This document shows, one piece after another, positions 9,296-19,022 of a stretch of DNA of 64,000 bases. The stretch covers positions 1 to 64,000 of the forward strand of contig JAEYLC010000034.1 of NCBI GenBank assembly GCA_023461435.1, in the 5' to 3' direction. Within the stretch, counting starts at the first letter, position 1. The number at the start of each line of letters is the position of its first letter. The DNA comes from Bacillota bacterium. Its GTDB lineage: Bacteria > Bacillota > Clostridia > Christensenellales > SZUA-584. The notes under the pieces are model-generated. The model searched no databases, was not told where the DNA came from, and saw only the letters and a program-made list of their open reading frames with translations. The position numbers and the translations under genes are program-made.

Positions 9296-10333
9296 ATGAT
9301 TAATAAATTGAACGTAAGGAAGCTCATCACAAACAACAGTGCATTATTTGTCTTCCTGCTGCTGTTTATCACGGCAGGAATTGTATACGGTGAAAAGCTG
9401 GTATCTCCATCGGTGGTGATCAACCTTTTTACCCAAAGCAGTATTATGGGCTTGGTCGCCATTGGAATGACCTGCGTTATTTTGACCGGCAGCATTGATT
9501 TATCCGTCGGCTCTATAGTGGGAATATCGGGCGCGTTCGCAGCGTTATTGTCCTCCGGAAACGTGCTGCTGGTTATACTGGTCAGCATTATTACCGGGTT
9601 TGTGATCGGTATGCTGAACGGCCTTTTGGTTACCAAAATGAGGATCGTTCCCTTCATTTCGACACTGGCCACCATGATAGGCGTACGGGGCGTGATCTTT
9701 ATCATTTCGGATAATAAATCGATATCTGCGGGCGATGCAACGAATGCGTTTCAAAACATAGCAAAATGGGATATGACAGCGCTGAACGGCATGTTATTGG
9801 GTTCCGATCCGACTCCCGCCACCGCAAAATCAGTGGGACTCGTCACTTCGAGTCTGGAGAAACTGCCGCTGTTCATTTACTTTCTTGTTGCGGTGATTCT
9901 GCTGATGATTGTGCTCAAATACACGCGGTTCGGCCGCAGCATCTATGCGGTTGGCGGCAATATTGAGGCGGCGAAGATGATGGGTATCAACACGGGGCGC
10001 GTTATTCGGTTCGCTTATACCATCAGCGGCGTGCTCTCCGCCATCGCGGGCATGGTATTGTGTTCGCGCCTTCGGATGGGGCAGCATGTGGCCGGAGAGG
10101 GCTGGGAAATGAGCGCGATTGCTTCGACGGTTATTGGCGGCACGCTGCTGACAGGCGGCAAGGGGACTATCGGCGGCACATTCTTCGGCGTTTTGATTAT
10201 TGAACTGATCAAACAGATTTTCATAATGCAGGGGAATATCAACGTATGGTGGCAGAATATTGCGACGGGCGTCATCCTCCTCATTGTCGTGATGATTCAG
10301 GCGCGAACCCAGGTCAAAAAAGGCAACATATGA
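9296..10333 (+). CDS. Sugar ABC transporter permease 2 (YjfF-like)
   Basis: Second BPD_transp_2 permease, 345 residues, with the segment TGSIDLSVGSIVGISGAF and the loop IGGTLLTGGKGT shared with the family. The ATG at 9296 lies just after the preceding stop and has AGGG upstream; a longer frame from 9257 would overlap the first permease by 37 bases and is less likely. Two different permeases and one double ATPase imply a heterodimeric channel. Confidence 0.9.
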   Translation: MINKLNVRKLITNNSALFVFLLLFITAGIVYGEKLVSPSVVINLFTQSSIMGLVAIGMTCVILTGSIDLSVGSIVGISGAFAALLSSGNVLLVILVSIITGFVIGMLNGLLVTKMRIVPFISTLATMIGVRGVIFIISDNKSISAGDATNAFQNIAKWDMTALNGMLLGSDPTPATAKSVGLVTSSLEKLPLFIYFLVAVILLMIVLKYTRFGRSIYAVGGNIEAAKMMGINTGRVIRFAYTISGVLSAIAGMVLCSRLRMGQHVAGEGWEMSAIASTVIGGTLLTGGKGTIGGTFFGVLIIELIKQIFIMQGNINVWWQNIATGVILLIVVMIQARTQVKKGNI

Positions 10334-10336
10334 CCT

Positions 10337-11266
10337 ATGGGAACGGACGAATTTGACGCGCGCAAAAACGGGCTCAAAATGAAGCGCAATATATTCAACA
10401 TACAAAGATTCAGTACAAAGGACGGCCCCGGAATACGGACGACGGTCTTTTTTCAGGGCTGTCACCTAAACTGCGCCTGGTGCCACAACCCCGAATCCAT
10501 ACCGCTTGCACCAAGGCTGCAGTATTTCGAAGACAAATGCTGCGGGTGCAGAGCGTGCGAGCGAGTTTGCAAAAAAGGTGTTCACACGTTTGACGCGGAT
10601 GGAAAGCATCACCTGCGGATTGAATTGTGCGTGCTTTGCGGACAGTGTGTAACCTGCTGTCCGACAGAATCGCTTCAATACAGGAATAAGGACTATACGG
10701 TTGAGGAGCTTGCCGATATCGTTTTGAAGGATAAGGCATATTATCAAAGCAGCGGCGGAGGCGTCACACTTTCGGGAGGGGAACCGATGCTGCAGGCCGA
10801 TTATATTTTGCAGCTGCTCAAAACGCTGAAGGAACACGGCATCCACACGGCGGTGGACACTGCGGCCAACGTGGCGTTTGCAGAGTTTAAAAAGGTGATG
10901 CCGTATACAGATTTGTTTCTGGTGGATATCAAGGCGATGGACCCCGATGTGCACAAGGCGTACACGGGAGTGAAAAATGATCTGATTCTCAAAAATATAG
11001 AGCGGCTGTCCGGCGCGGGCCAAGACATCATAATCCGCATGCCGGTTATCAAAGGCGTGAACGACGATGTCGGCGGCATCCGCAAGGCGGGAGAGTTTTT
11101 GGCAAAGCAGAAGAATATCCGGTGTGTTCAACTGCTGCCATATCATAGCTATGGGCTGTATAAGGGGGCCAGTGTCGGAATCGAGAGAAGAGATTTCGCC
11201 CCTCCTGAAAATATAGAACAACTGGTCGGTGAACTGTGCAAATTCGGTATCAAAGCGGAGGTATAA
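10337..11266 (+). CDS. Glycyl radical enzyme activating enzyme (PflA-like, radical SAM)
   Basis: 309-residue radical SAM protein that would install the glycyl radical on the enzyme encoded next. The S-adenosylmethionine cluster motif CxxxCxxC is C42/C46/C49. An inserted ferredoxin-like domain carries two CxxCxxCxxxC sets (C68/C71/C74/C78 and C98/C101/C104/C108), as in activases of dehydratase- and lyase-type glycyl radical enzymes; PflA itself lacks this insert. SGGEP is present near residue 146. The ATG at 10337 has a weak ribosome binding site; M15 is an alternative. It lies between the transporter and the radical enzyme in the same operon. Confidence 0.93.
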   Translation: MGTDEFDARKNGLKMKRNIFNIQRFSTKDGPGIRTTVFFQGCHLNCAWCHNPESIPLAPRLQYFEDKCCGCRACERVCKKGVHTFDADGKHHLRIELCVLCGQCVTCCPTESLQYRNKDYTVEELADIVLKDKAYYQSSGGGVTLSGGEPMLQADYILQLLKTLKEHGIHTAVDTAANVAFAEFKKVMPYTDLFLVDIKAMDPDVHKAYTGVKNDLILKNIERLSGAGQDIIIRMPVIKGVNDDVGGIRKAGEFLAKQKNIRCVQLLPYHSYGLYKGASVGIERRDFAPPENIEQLVGELCKFGIKAEV

Positions 11267-11268
11267 AA

Positions 11269-13569
11269 GTGGCTTCTGAGAAGATGAAGGCAAGGATAGA
11301 TAAGTGGCTGGCAAAGGATTATCGGTATACTTTTTATGAGCGGATTACTTTGCTGTTTGAGAGCGAGCATTTGTTTGAACATCTCCCGTATGCGGAGCGC
11401 TACGGAAAGACGCTCGCGTATATTTTGGGCAGAATGACCGTTCCCATTGAGGAAGAAGATTTGCTTGTGGGGCGTGTTTTCGAGAAGGTTCCAAGCCGCG
11501 ATGAGTGGGAATATGTTGAATCCGTGTACAAAAGCTGGTGGGCAGACAGGACGCCGGAGGAAATACAAAAGGACATACTCTGGTTCTATTCCCGCAGCTG
11601 GCTCAGATGCCGGCCGCCGTGGTTTTATTCGTTCGGCCATTTGGCGCTGGATTGGGAGAAGCTTCTGTCGGAGGGCCTGCAAGGCTTCATCACCACGGCG
11701 GAGGCGTCAAAACGGACAAAGTCTGCCGAAGATGAAATCAGCTTCCTGAATGGAGCCGTCACGTGTATCCGCGCCATCAGCCAATATATCGAAAGATATG
11801 CGCAGGAAGCGCAAAGGGTCGGACGGTATGAGCAAAGCGAGAGCTTAAAGCATATCAGCCTCGGGGCGCCGAGGACTTTCAAGGAAGCGCTGCAGCTGCT
11901 TTGGCTTTTAACCATTGTGATCCAAAAGGTTTGCGGCTGCGGAGTGCTCAATTACAGCCGGATGGACAAATACCTGCAAAGGTTCTACGAAGAGGATATT
12001 AAAAACGGCCGGATGACGGAGGAGGAAGCGCTTGAGAGCATTGAGGACTTCTTCTTTAAAAACAATGAGATCATGGCCAATACCGACCACATGAGTCTGG
12101 ATACGGAATCAACCGCAGATACGTTGGAAGTGGCGTTTGACGACCCGAATTACATCATTCTGGCCGGACTCAATGCCGACGGAACAAGCGCCGTCAACGC
12201 GGTCTCGAGGCTGCTGGTTAAGGCTGCGGCAAATTTGAGGCTTAAAAACCCGTTTATCGTTGTCCGGTATCATAAAGGCATTGCGCCGGATTTCTGGCAG
12301 CAGGCATGTACGGCCATGAGAGACAATGCGACTATTGTGATCTACAACGATGAGACCATGATCCCGGCATTGAAACGGTATGGCGTTGAAGAGCCCGAGG
12401 TTTATGATTACGGCTTTTTTGGCTGCAATGATCCTAATATCCCCGCCTGCGATGGAGGCCTCAGGCAGCTATGGTTCAATCTCGTGAAGCCTCTTGAGCT
12501 CGTACTGAATCAGGGCGATTTTCCCATGGAGCCGCAAGAGGCGTCGGAGCGTCGGGAGTGCCAGTATTCGCTTGAAGACCGGATGATCGGCATTATGAAC
12601 GGCGCCTATTACGGGGTAAAAACGCCCGCTCTGTCCCAACTGGATACCATGGATAAATTGATGAAAGCCTATGAAACCCAGTTAAAATTCCTGCTTCATG
12701 ACTACCGCCGCGGCATTGAGAAGGATATGCAGGTGGAGGCGGCGGCCAATAAGGGCCGGCTTCGTATTGAGGACTGCTTCCTGAAGGGAACGCTGGAGAA
12801 CGCGGTGACATGGAACAACGGCGGCACGAAATATCACAAAATCGTCGTTCAGGGTTCGGGAATCGCGACCGTGACGGACGCGCTGTATGCCATAGAAAAG
12901 CTCGTGTATGCCGATAAACAATATTCGCTTGAGCAGCTCAATCAGATATTGAAGGCCAACTGGGAGAGCGATAAGCTTCTGCAGCAAAGAGCGCGCCGTA
13001 TCGAAAAATTCGGCAATGATATCGACAGCGTGGATCAATATGCGCGTGAAGTCACGGTAATTTTTACCGATGCGGTTTTAAACGAGAACGGCGGCAATTA
13101 TCTGTATTCGTTTTTTCCCACGTTGTCCACCGACCGGGACTTCACCACGATGGGCAAGGCCGTCGGGGCAACCGCGGATGGCCGGAGCCGCCAGGAAGCG
13201 CTCAGCGAAAATCAGTCGCCCGCGCAAGGCGCGGATATCAACGGCATCACGGCGCTGCTGAACTCTGTGGCGAAGATACCGTTTGACAGGATCACGGGCG
13301 GGCCGCTGAATCTGCGGCTGCATCCATCGGCGGTGGCGGGTGAGGCCGGAGAGAAAATCATCGCGGCGCTGCTGAAGACCTATATGGATAAAGGCGGCTT
13401 GCAGGTTCAGATCAACGTCGTTGACAAAGAGACGTTTTTGGCCGCGAAGGAGGACCCCTCAAAGTATAGGAATCTGTGCGTCAGGGTGACGGGATACAGC
13501 GCGTTTTTCACGCAAATGGGAGAGAAAGCGCAAAGCGAGCTCATAAAAAGAACGGAGCAAATGAGCTGA
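11269..13569 (+). CDS. Glycyl radical enzyme (pyruvate formate-lyase family) with C-N-D-P active site
   Basis: 766-residue glycyl radical enzyme. The glycyl radical site is G742 in RVTGYSA, 25 residues from the C-terminus. The thiyl-radical loop is GC386-N-D388-P: the cysteine is kept but the glutamate of the common C-x-E-P motif is aspartate here. The GHLALDWEKLL segment matches the conserved GH-PDW region of the dehydratase branch, and LVKPLELVLNQG follows the active-site loop as in that branch. The GTG start at 11269 has GGAGG seven bases upstream; an ATG at 11236 would overlap the activase. From context it may eliminate water or cleave a bond in a sugar- or polyol-derived substrate; the exact reaction is unknown. 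Confidence 0.93.
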   Translation: MASEKMKARIDKWLAKDYRYTFYERITLLFESEHLFEHLPYAERYGKTLAYILGRMTVPIEEEDLLVGRVFEKVPSRDEWEYVESVYKSWWADRTPEEIQKDILWFYSRSWLRCRPPWFYSFGHLALDWEKLLSEGLQGFITTAEASKRTKSAEDEISFLNGAVTCIRAISQYIERYAQEAQRVGRYEQSESLKHISLGAPRTFKEALQLLWLLTIVIQKVCGCGVLNYSRMDKYLQRFYEEDIKNGRMTEEEALESIEDFFFKNNEIMANTDHMSLDTESTADTLEVAFDDPNYIILAGLNADGTSAVNAVSRLLVKAAANLRLKNPFIVVRYHKGIAPDFWQQACTAMRDNATIVIYNDETMIPALKRYGVEEPEVYDYGFFGCNDPNIPACDGGLRQLWFNLVKPLELVLNQGDFPMEPQEASERRECQYSLEDRMIGIMNGAYYGVKTPALSQLDTMDKLMKAYETQLKFLLHDYRRGIEKDMQVEAAANKGRLRIEDCFLKGTLENAVTWNNGGTKYHKIVVQGSGIATVTDALYAIEKLVYADKQYSLEQLNQILKANWESDKLLQQRARRIEKFGNDIDSVDQYAREVTVIFTDAVLNENGGNYLYSFFPTLSTDRDFTTMGKAVGATADGRSRQEALSENQSPAQGADINGITALLNSVAKIPFDRITGGPLNLRLHPSAVAGEAGEKIIAALLKTYMDKGGLQVQINVVDKETFLAAKEDPSKYRNLCVRVTGYSAFFTQMGEKAQSELIKRTEQMS

Positions 13570-13612
13570 AAGAGTTTACGCCTTTTTGTAATAGGGACTC
13601 AGGGGGAGGACG

Positions 13613-14188
13613 ATGGACACTGCAAAAGAATACGGAGAACTTTTTGAATCCATATTGGCGGAGCATCTGGCTGTCTCGAAGAAGACCAGTCAGGATGGTA
13701 TTGATGCATTTATCAGCAAGATCATCAGTGCAAAGCGGCTTTTTGTTATGGGGGCCGGGCGTGAGGGCATAGCGTGCAGAAGCTTCGCGATGCGTCTTTC
13801 GCATCTCGGATTCGAAACCCATTGGATATGGGACGATACGACGCCGGGCATGGGCAGGGGCGATCTGTTTGTGGTGGCGGACGGGCGCGGCGATATCGGC
13901 ATGTTCCGGTACATTCTGGCCCGCGCCAAGGAATCAAAAGCCGATGTGGCTATGGTGACGGGCTGTCCGCAAGGAAAATCGGCTGTCCAATACGCCGATA
14001 CGGTACTGTATGTCCCTGCGAAAGTATATGGCGCGGATAATCCTGAAGCCGTTCAGACGACCCAGCCCATGGGGAATCTTTTTGAGCAGCATCTGTTTAT
14101 CATGCTCGATGTGATCATCATGCTCACGGCCAATAAGCTGAGCACCACATACGAGCAAATGGAAGCGCGGCACAGAAATATCGAATAA
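13613..14188 (+). CDS. SIS-domain sugar-phosphate isomerase (6-phospho-3-hexuloisomerase-like)
   Basis: 191 residues, the usual size of 6-phospho-3-hexuloisomerases. The SIS fold is marked by FVMGAGREGIACRSFAMRLSHLG near residues 43-65 and by the C-terminal segment QPMGNLFEQ with the conserved glutamate. The start is preceded by AGGGGGAGGACG. No 3-hexulose-6-phosphate synthase accompanies it, so formaldehyde fixation is unlikely; it more likely interconverts a keto- and an aldo-/ketohexose phosphate in the local pathway. Confidence 0.85.
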   Translation: MDTAKEYGELFESILAEHLAVSKKTSQDGIDAFISKIISAKRLFVMGAGREGIACRSFAMRLSHLGFETHWIWDDTTPGMGRGDLFVVADGRGDIGMFRYILARAKESKADVAMVTGCPQGKSAVQYADTVLYVPAKVYGADNPEAVQTTQPMGNLFEQHLFIMLDVIIMLTANKLSTTYEQMEARHRNIE

Positions 14189-14218
14189 GTTTCACTAACA
14201 ATAAGGAGGTTATAGAAC

Positions 14219-15370
14219 ATGGCAAAAGTAGATAAGTCGGTCAGAGGATGGGGATCGCCGTCCCGTTATTTTCAGGGCCCGGGTCTTTTAAGAGAACTGA
14301 GCAAATATACCGGAATGTATGGCAGGAATGCCTTCGCGATCATTGATCAGTTTTTCTTTGAGTCCATGACGAGGCAGCTCAAGGAGGATTTTGATAAGAC
14401 GGACTGCCGCATCGTCACGCAGATATTCAATTCGGAAGTGACGGCGGAGCGCGTTGAAAAGGCGGCGGAAGAAGCCAGAAAGACAGCTCCGGACGTTGTT
14501 GTCGCGATCGGCGGCGGCAAAACGATTGACACCGCGAAGGCTGTCGCGGATATCTGCAAGGTCCCGATTATCGTGGCGCCGACATCGGCTTCCACGGATG
14601 CGCCGACCATTGCTCTTTCCGTGATGTATTCGGAAGAAGGCGAGCATCTGTGCGCAAGGCTGTACAACAAGAATCCTGATATCGTGCTGATGGACAGCCA
14701 GATCATTGCAAATGCGCCCGTCAGATTCCTGGTTTCGGGGATGGGCGATGCGCTGTCCACGGTTTTTGAGGCGAGAGCCAACAGAGATTCGGACAGCAAG
14801 AATTATGTAGCCGGCGGATACAGAAGAACCAAAACGGGAACGGCGATTGCCGAGAAGTGTTATGAAGACCTGCTCAAAAACGGGTTTAAAGCGCTTCAGG
14901 CGGCAAAAAGACATGTCGTCACCGAAGCGCTTGAGGATATTATCGAGGTGAATACGCTGATGAGCGGGCTTGGTGTGGAAAACAACGGCTGCTCGGGATC
15001 ACATTCGATATGCGAAGGAATATCGATATTGGCAGAGCAGGATAAGAAAACGTTCCACGGTGAGAAAGTCGGCTTTGGCGTGCTTTGCCAGCTGATGGCG
15101 GAAAATGCGTCCGCCGAGCTGCTCGACGAGGTCTATGACTTCTGTATCAGTGTCGGTCTGCCTGTGACGCTGGACGATCTGTATATTGAAAACACGCAGG
15201 AAAACATCAAAGCCATTGCAAAGCATTCGCTCAAATCTTATTGGGATACGGAGCCGTTTTTTATCGATGAGAATGCCATCGCGGCCGCCATCGCATCGGC
15301 AGACGAATTGGGCAAACAGTATAAGGCAAAGCTGGGCGGCGCCGAGCCCTACTGCAAGACGAAGAAGTGA
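14219..15370 (+). CDS. Iron-containing alcohol dehydrogenase (glycerol dehydrogenase-like)
   Basis: 383-residue group III dehydrogenase. The nucleotide-binding loop GGGKTID is at about 98-104 and the metal ligands D177, H262 (GSHSICEG) and H280 (FHGEKVG) are present. The overall length and TSASTDAPT segment fit the glycerol dehydrogenase branch. It has an ideal AAGGAGG ribosome binding site. In this operon it likely oxidises a polyol or reduces an aldehyde or ketone made by the radical enzyme. Confidence 0.9.
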   Translation: MAKVDKSVRGWGSPSRYFQGPGLLRELSKYTGMYGRNAFAIIDQFFFESMTRQLKEDFDKTDCRIVTQIFNSEVTAERVEKAAEEARKTAPDVVVAIGGGKTIDTAKAVADICKVPIIVAPTSASTDAPTIALSVMYSEEGEHLCARLYNKNPDIVLMDSQIIANAPVRFLVSGMGDALSTVFEARANRDSDSKNYVAGGYRRTKTGTAIAEKCYEDLLKNGFKALQAAKRHVVTEALEDIIEVNTLMSGLGVENNGCSGSHSICEGISILAEQDKKTFHGEKVGFGVLCQLMAENASAELLDEVYDFCISVGLPVTLDDLYIENTQENIKAIAKHSLKSYWDTEPFFIDENAIAAAIASADELGKQYKAKLGGAEPYCKTKK

Positions 15371-15382
15371 AGGAGAAAAGTG

Positions 15383-16423
15383 ATGGACAAGATGATGAAA
15401 ACACTGGTTGTCGATAAAAACGGTAAGCTGAGTGTGGAGAATTGTCCGCTGCCAAGCTATGGCGAGTGTGACGCGCTGGTAAAGACGATCAGCTGCGGTG
15501 TCTGCAACGGCACCGACGGCAAGCTGATCCACCGGACGTTTAAGGGCTTCACAACCGATATGTATCCGATCATGCTCGGGCATGAGGCTGTGGGTGAGGT
15601 CATCGAGACCGGGTCGAAAGTGACCAGCTATAAGGTGGGCGATGTGGTGCTGCTTCCGTTTGCCGGACCGCTGGGCGGATTCGAATGCGGCTGGGGCGCA
15701 TACAGTGAATATGGCGTGGTCAACGATGCGGCGGCCTATGCCGCCAGCGGCAAACAGCCGCCCGAATGCGCGTACGGGCAGACGATTGTGCCCGGCGATA
15801 TCGATCCGGTCAAAGCGGCGATGATCATTACGTTCCGCGAGGTGTTAAGCTCAATCAAGCGCTTCGGCATCGGTGCAAATGACGACGTTGTGGTGTTTGG
15901 CTGCGGGCCGGTCGGTCTGACGTTCATCAAGTTTATGAGCATACTGGGCATAGGAAAAATCATTGCGCTGGATGTTGTGCCTGAAAAGCTCAAAGACGCA
16001 CAGAAACGCGGCGCCGACCATACGTTTATCGCGAGCGATCCCGATGTGGCGGCAAAGGTCAGGGAAGTGTGTCCGAACGGTGTCGGTTATGTGCTGGATG
16101 CGGTCGGTGTATCACAGATTATGAATCAGGCGATGCCGCTGCTTAAAGACCAGGGCAAAATATGCTGTTACGGTATCTCGTCGAATACGAAGTTTGAGAT
16201 CGACTGGACAGATGCGCCTTATAACTGGCAGCTCCAGTTTCAGCAGTTCCCTTCAAAGGTGGAGGAAGGCGAAGCCAATAAGCAGGTGATCACATGGCTC
16301 AAGCAGGGGGTCATCGACATTGACGATTACATATCCGATATCGTCGATTTTTCCGACATACTATCCGCGTTTGAAAAGCTTGAGAAAAAGCAGATCGCGA
16401 AAAAATGCATCATCAGGTATTAG
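15383..16423 (+). CDS. Zinc-type alcohol dehydrogenase (MDR family)
   Basis: 346-residue medium-chain dehydrogenase. The catalytic zinc ligands are C38 (CGVCNGTD) and H67-E68 (LGHEAVGE); the Rossmann motif is GCGPVG. The structural-zinc cysteine lobe is not apparent, as in some sugar-alcohol dehydrogenases. A GTG at 15380 is possible, but the ATG at 15383 has better spacing from AAGGAG. The substrate is probably a sugar, sugar alcohol or sugar acid. Confidence 0.9.
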   Translation: MDKMMKTLVVDKNGKLSVENCPLPSYGECDALVKTISCGVCNGTDGKLIHRTFKGFTTDMYPIMLGHEAVGEVIETGSKVTSYKVGDVVLLPFAGPLGGFECGWGAYSEYGVVNDAAAYAASGKQPPECAYGQTIVPGDIDPVKAAMIITFREVLSSIKRFGIGANDDVVVFGCGPVGLTFIKFMSILGIGKIIALDVVPEKLKDAQKRGADHTFIASDPDVAAKVREVCPNGVGYVLDAVGVSQIMNQAMPLLKDQGKICCYGISSNTKFEIDWTDAPYNWQLQFQQFPSKVEEGEANKQVITWLKQGVIDIDDYISDIVDFSDILSAFEKLEKKQIAKKCIIRY

Positions 16424-16515
16424 CGGGGTTCAGCGAATAAGCGGCGAACAAGACGGGCTGTTTAGCCTATGGGTGGAATTAAGCACAGCCGAAATGACGA
16501 AAAAGGTGATTAGAA

Positions 16516-18033
16516 ATGACAAAGTACTTATTGGCTCATGATTTGGGAACGTCGGGCAACAAGGCGACACTGTTTGCTTTGGACGGTCAGCTGGTTAAAA
16601 GCACAACAGCCTCTTACAATACCCATTATTTTAATGCCAATTGGGCGGAGCAGGATCCGAATGACTGGTGGAACGCCATTTGTGCCAGCACAAAAGAACT
16701 GCTGCAGGGCATAGATAACAAGGATGTCCTCGCCGTATCCTTCTCGGGACAGATGATGGGGTGCCTGTGCGTCGACAAAAACGGAAAGCCTCTCCGCCCC
16801 TCTGTCATTTGGGCTGATATGCGGGCTGTTGAGGAAGAGCGGTTCTTAAAAACGAGAATTGATCCGCTGCGGTTCTATGAGACTGTTGGTCATAAGATCA
16901 GCAGCTCCTACAGCCTTGAAAAGCTGATGTGGATCAAAAACAACGAGCCCGATGTGTATCAAAGCACGTACAAGATGCTCAATGCGAAGGATTACATCGT
17001 TTATAAAATGACGGGAAAGTTTGTGACGGACTACTCGGACGCGTCAGGCACCAACGCTTTTGACATCAACAGCTTTAAGTGGTCCGAAGAGATTTTAAAC
17101 GCATCGGGAGTTGACGGCGATAAGATGCCCCAAGCTGTGGCATCCACATTTGTTGCCGGTGAGATAACAGCCAAGGTTGCGCGGGAATGCGGGCTGGCCG
17201 CAGGGACAAAGGTGGTGCTGGGCGGCGGCGACGGCATGTGCGCGTCGGTGGGAGCCGGTTCGGTTTCGGAAGGAAAGACGTACAACTGTCTTGGGTCATC
17301 GTCATGGATATGCACAACCACCAAAAAGCCGATATTCGACAGGGAGATGAGAACGTTCAATTGGGCGCATATCGTGCCCGGGTACATCGGCCCTTGCGGC
17401 ACCATGCAGACGGCAGGCGCGGCGTTCAATTGGGTCAAGAATGAGATATGCAAAATCGAGCAGGAGCAGGGGCGCGCCGCCGGAAGAAGCCCATATGATT
17501 TTATCAACATGGAAATCAAGGCGGCACGCCCCACTGCAAACCGACTTCTTTTTTTGCCGTATCTGCTGGGAGAGCGGAGCCCGAGGTGGAACCCGGACGC
17601 CAGAGGCGCGTTTATCGGCCTTAAAATGGAGCATACCCGCAGCGATATTTTAAGGAGCGTGATCGAAGGCATCGCGATGAACCTCAATGTGATACTTGGC
17701 ATCTTGCGGCAGGAGATCAGTGTGGATGAAATGGTCGTCATCGGCGGTATGGCAAAAGGAGATGTCCAGAGGAAGATTCTGGCGGATGTGTACGGCTTGA
17801 ATATTGTGAAGCTGAAAAGCCTTGAAGAAGCCACATCAATGGGTGCTGCCATTACGGCTGGCGTGGGAATCGGAGAGCTGTCCGGCTTTCATGAAATCGA
17901 GAGGTTCAACCGGGTGGACGGCGTGGTTGAGCCGATCAAAGCAAACAGCGACGAATACAAAAAGATCATGCCGATTTTCGACAGCGCCTACTTCGCGCTG
18001 GAGAGCGTTTACAGGCAGCTTGCGCAAATCTAG
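16516..18033 (+). CDS. FGGY-family carbohydrate kinase (XylB-like)
   Basis: 505-residue kinase of the hexokinase/actin fold. The phosphate-1 loop is HDLGTSGNK (8-16); the substrate segment SFSGQMMG and the adenosine-site segments GGGDGMCASVGAG and VIGGMAKGDVQ are in place. The family phosphorylates pentuloses, hexuloses, polyols and sugar acids, so the exact substrate cannot be read from sequence. It probably makes the phosphorylated intermediate that the SIS and cupin isomerases and the aldolase use. The ribosome binding site is AAAGGTG. Confidence 0.92.
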   Translation: MTKYLLAHDLGTSGNKATLFALDGQLVKSTTASYNTHYFNANWAEQDPNDWWNAICASTKELLQGIDNKDVLAVSFSGQMMGCLCVDKNGKPLRPSVIWADMRAVEEERFLKTRIDPLRFYETVGHKISSSYSLEKLMWIKNNEPDVYQSTYKMLNAKDYIVYKMTGKFVTDYSDASGTNAFDINSFKWSEEILNASGVDGDKMPQAVASTFVAGEITAKVARECGLAAGTKVVLGGGDGMCASVGAGSVSEGKTYNCLGSSSWICTTTKKPIFDREMRTFNWAHIVPGYIGPCGTMQTAGAAFNWVKNEICKIEQEQGRAAGRSPYDFINMEIKAARPTANRLLFLPYLLGERSPRWNPDARGAFIGLKMEHTRSDILRSVIEGIAMNLNVILGILRQEISVDEMVVIGGMAKGDVQRKILADVYGLNIVKLKSLEEATSMGAAITAGVGIGELSGFHEIERFNRVDGVVEPIKANSDEYKKIMPIFDSAYFALESVYRQLAQI

Positions 18034-18054
18034 AAAGCGGCGTGATGGGAGAGA

Positions 18055-19008
18055 TTGGCCGAAATGATACGAACAGTGAGGGGAGATATCGCGCCGGAAA
18101 AGCTGGGATGGTGCCAGTGCCACGAGCACCTGTTTCTCGAAAAGGGCAGAAGCTATGAGATCAACAGCGCGCTTTGTATGGATGACATCAAGAGGTCTGT
18201 TGACGAGCTCAAGGCCTATGCAAAAGCCGGCGGCAGCACGTATGTGGATGCGCAGCCTGTCGGCTGCGGGCGAATGGCTGAGGTCATGGCCGGGGCGTCC
18301 GAAGGATCGGGCGTCAATATCATTAGCAGCACGGGTTTTCATAAAACATGTTTTTATGATGATGAAAGCTTTATTTTCAGCGCGAGTGAGTTTTATTTAA
18401 CTGAGCTTTTCATCAGCGAGATAAAAGAAGGGATGCTTTCGTCCCGCAGGGATGGAGAAAGACGGCTTGATGCCAAGGCGGGAATCATAAAGGTCGCCGT
18501 CGATAAAGGCGGGATATATGCAAACAAGGTCTATGAAAAGCTGTTCTGTGCCGCCGTGACTGCCGCAAAGGAAACAGGCGCCGCGATGCTGGCCCATTTT
18601 GAGCCGGATACCGACGCGTTTGAGCTGCTAAAGCTTTTGGAAAAAGGCAGTATTGGGGCGCAAAGATTGATCGCCTGCCATCTTGACCGGGCGCGTTATG
18701 ATATCGGTTATCATAAAGAACTGGCTGAATCGGGCATATACCTTGAATACGACACGATCAACAGGCCGAACTATCATGACAACAACAAAGAAATCAAGTT
18801 GATAGTAAAAATGATCGCAGCCGGATTAAAAAACCGCCTGCTGTTTTCTCTGGATACCACAAACAAACGTCTGCGGTCATACGGCGCTGACATGGGGTTG
18901 GATTACATACTCACAGATTTTTCGACGCAGCTGGAAAACGCAGGTGTCGGAAAAGATGTCTTAGAACAGATCATGATTCATAATGCGGCAAATGCGATCA
19001 GCATATAA
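18055..19008 (+). CDS. Phosphotriesterase-like metal-dependent hydrolase
   Basis: 317 residues, amidohydrolase superfamily. H23 and H25 (CHEHLFLEKG) give the first metal site, K in GIIKVAVDKGG is the likely carboxylated lysine, and further ligands come from AHFEPDT, CHLDR and LFSLDTT. Relatives include lactonases acting on sugar lactones, which would suit this operon, but the activity is inferred. The start is uncertain: TTG at 18055 lies close to GGGAG and ATG at 18064 lies far from it. Confidence 0.85.
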   Translation: MAEMIRTVRGDIAPEKLGWCQCHEHLFLEKGRSYEINSALCMDDIKRSVDELKAYAKAGGSTYVDAQPVGCGRMAEVMAGASEGSGVNIISSTGFHKTCFYDDESFIFSASEFYLTELFISEIKEGMLSSRRDGERRLDAKAGIIKVAVDKGGIYANKVYEKLFCAAVTAAKETGAAMLAHFEPDTDAFELLKLLEKGSIGAQRLIACHLDRARYDIGYHKELAESGIYLEYDTINRPNYHDNNKEIKLIVKMIAAGLKNRLLFSLDTTNKRLRSYGADMGLDYILTDFSTQLENAGVGKDVLEQIMIHNAANAISI

Positions 19009-19022
19009 AAGGAGAAGCAACA

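Noticed and set aside
13613..14188. Ribulose monophosphate pathway (formaldehyde fixation) because of the hexuloisomerase-like gene
   Set aside because: There is no 3-hexulose-6-phosphate synthase in the window and the context is a sugar catabolic operon.
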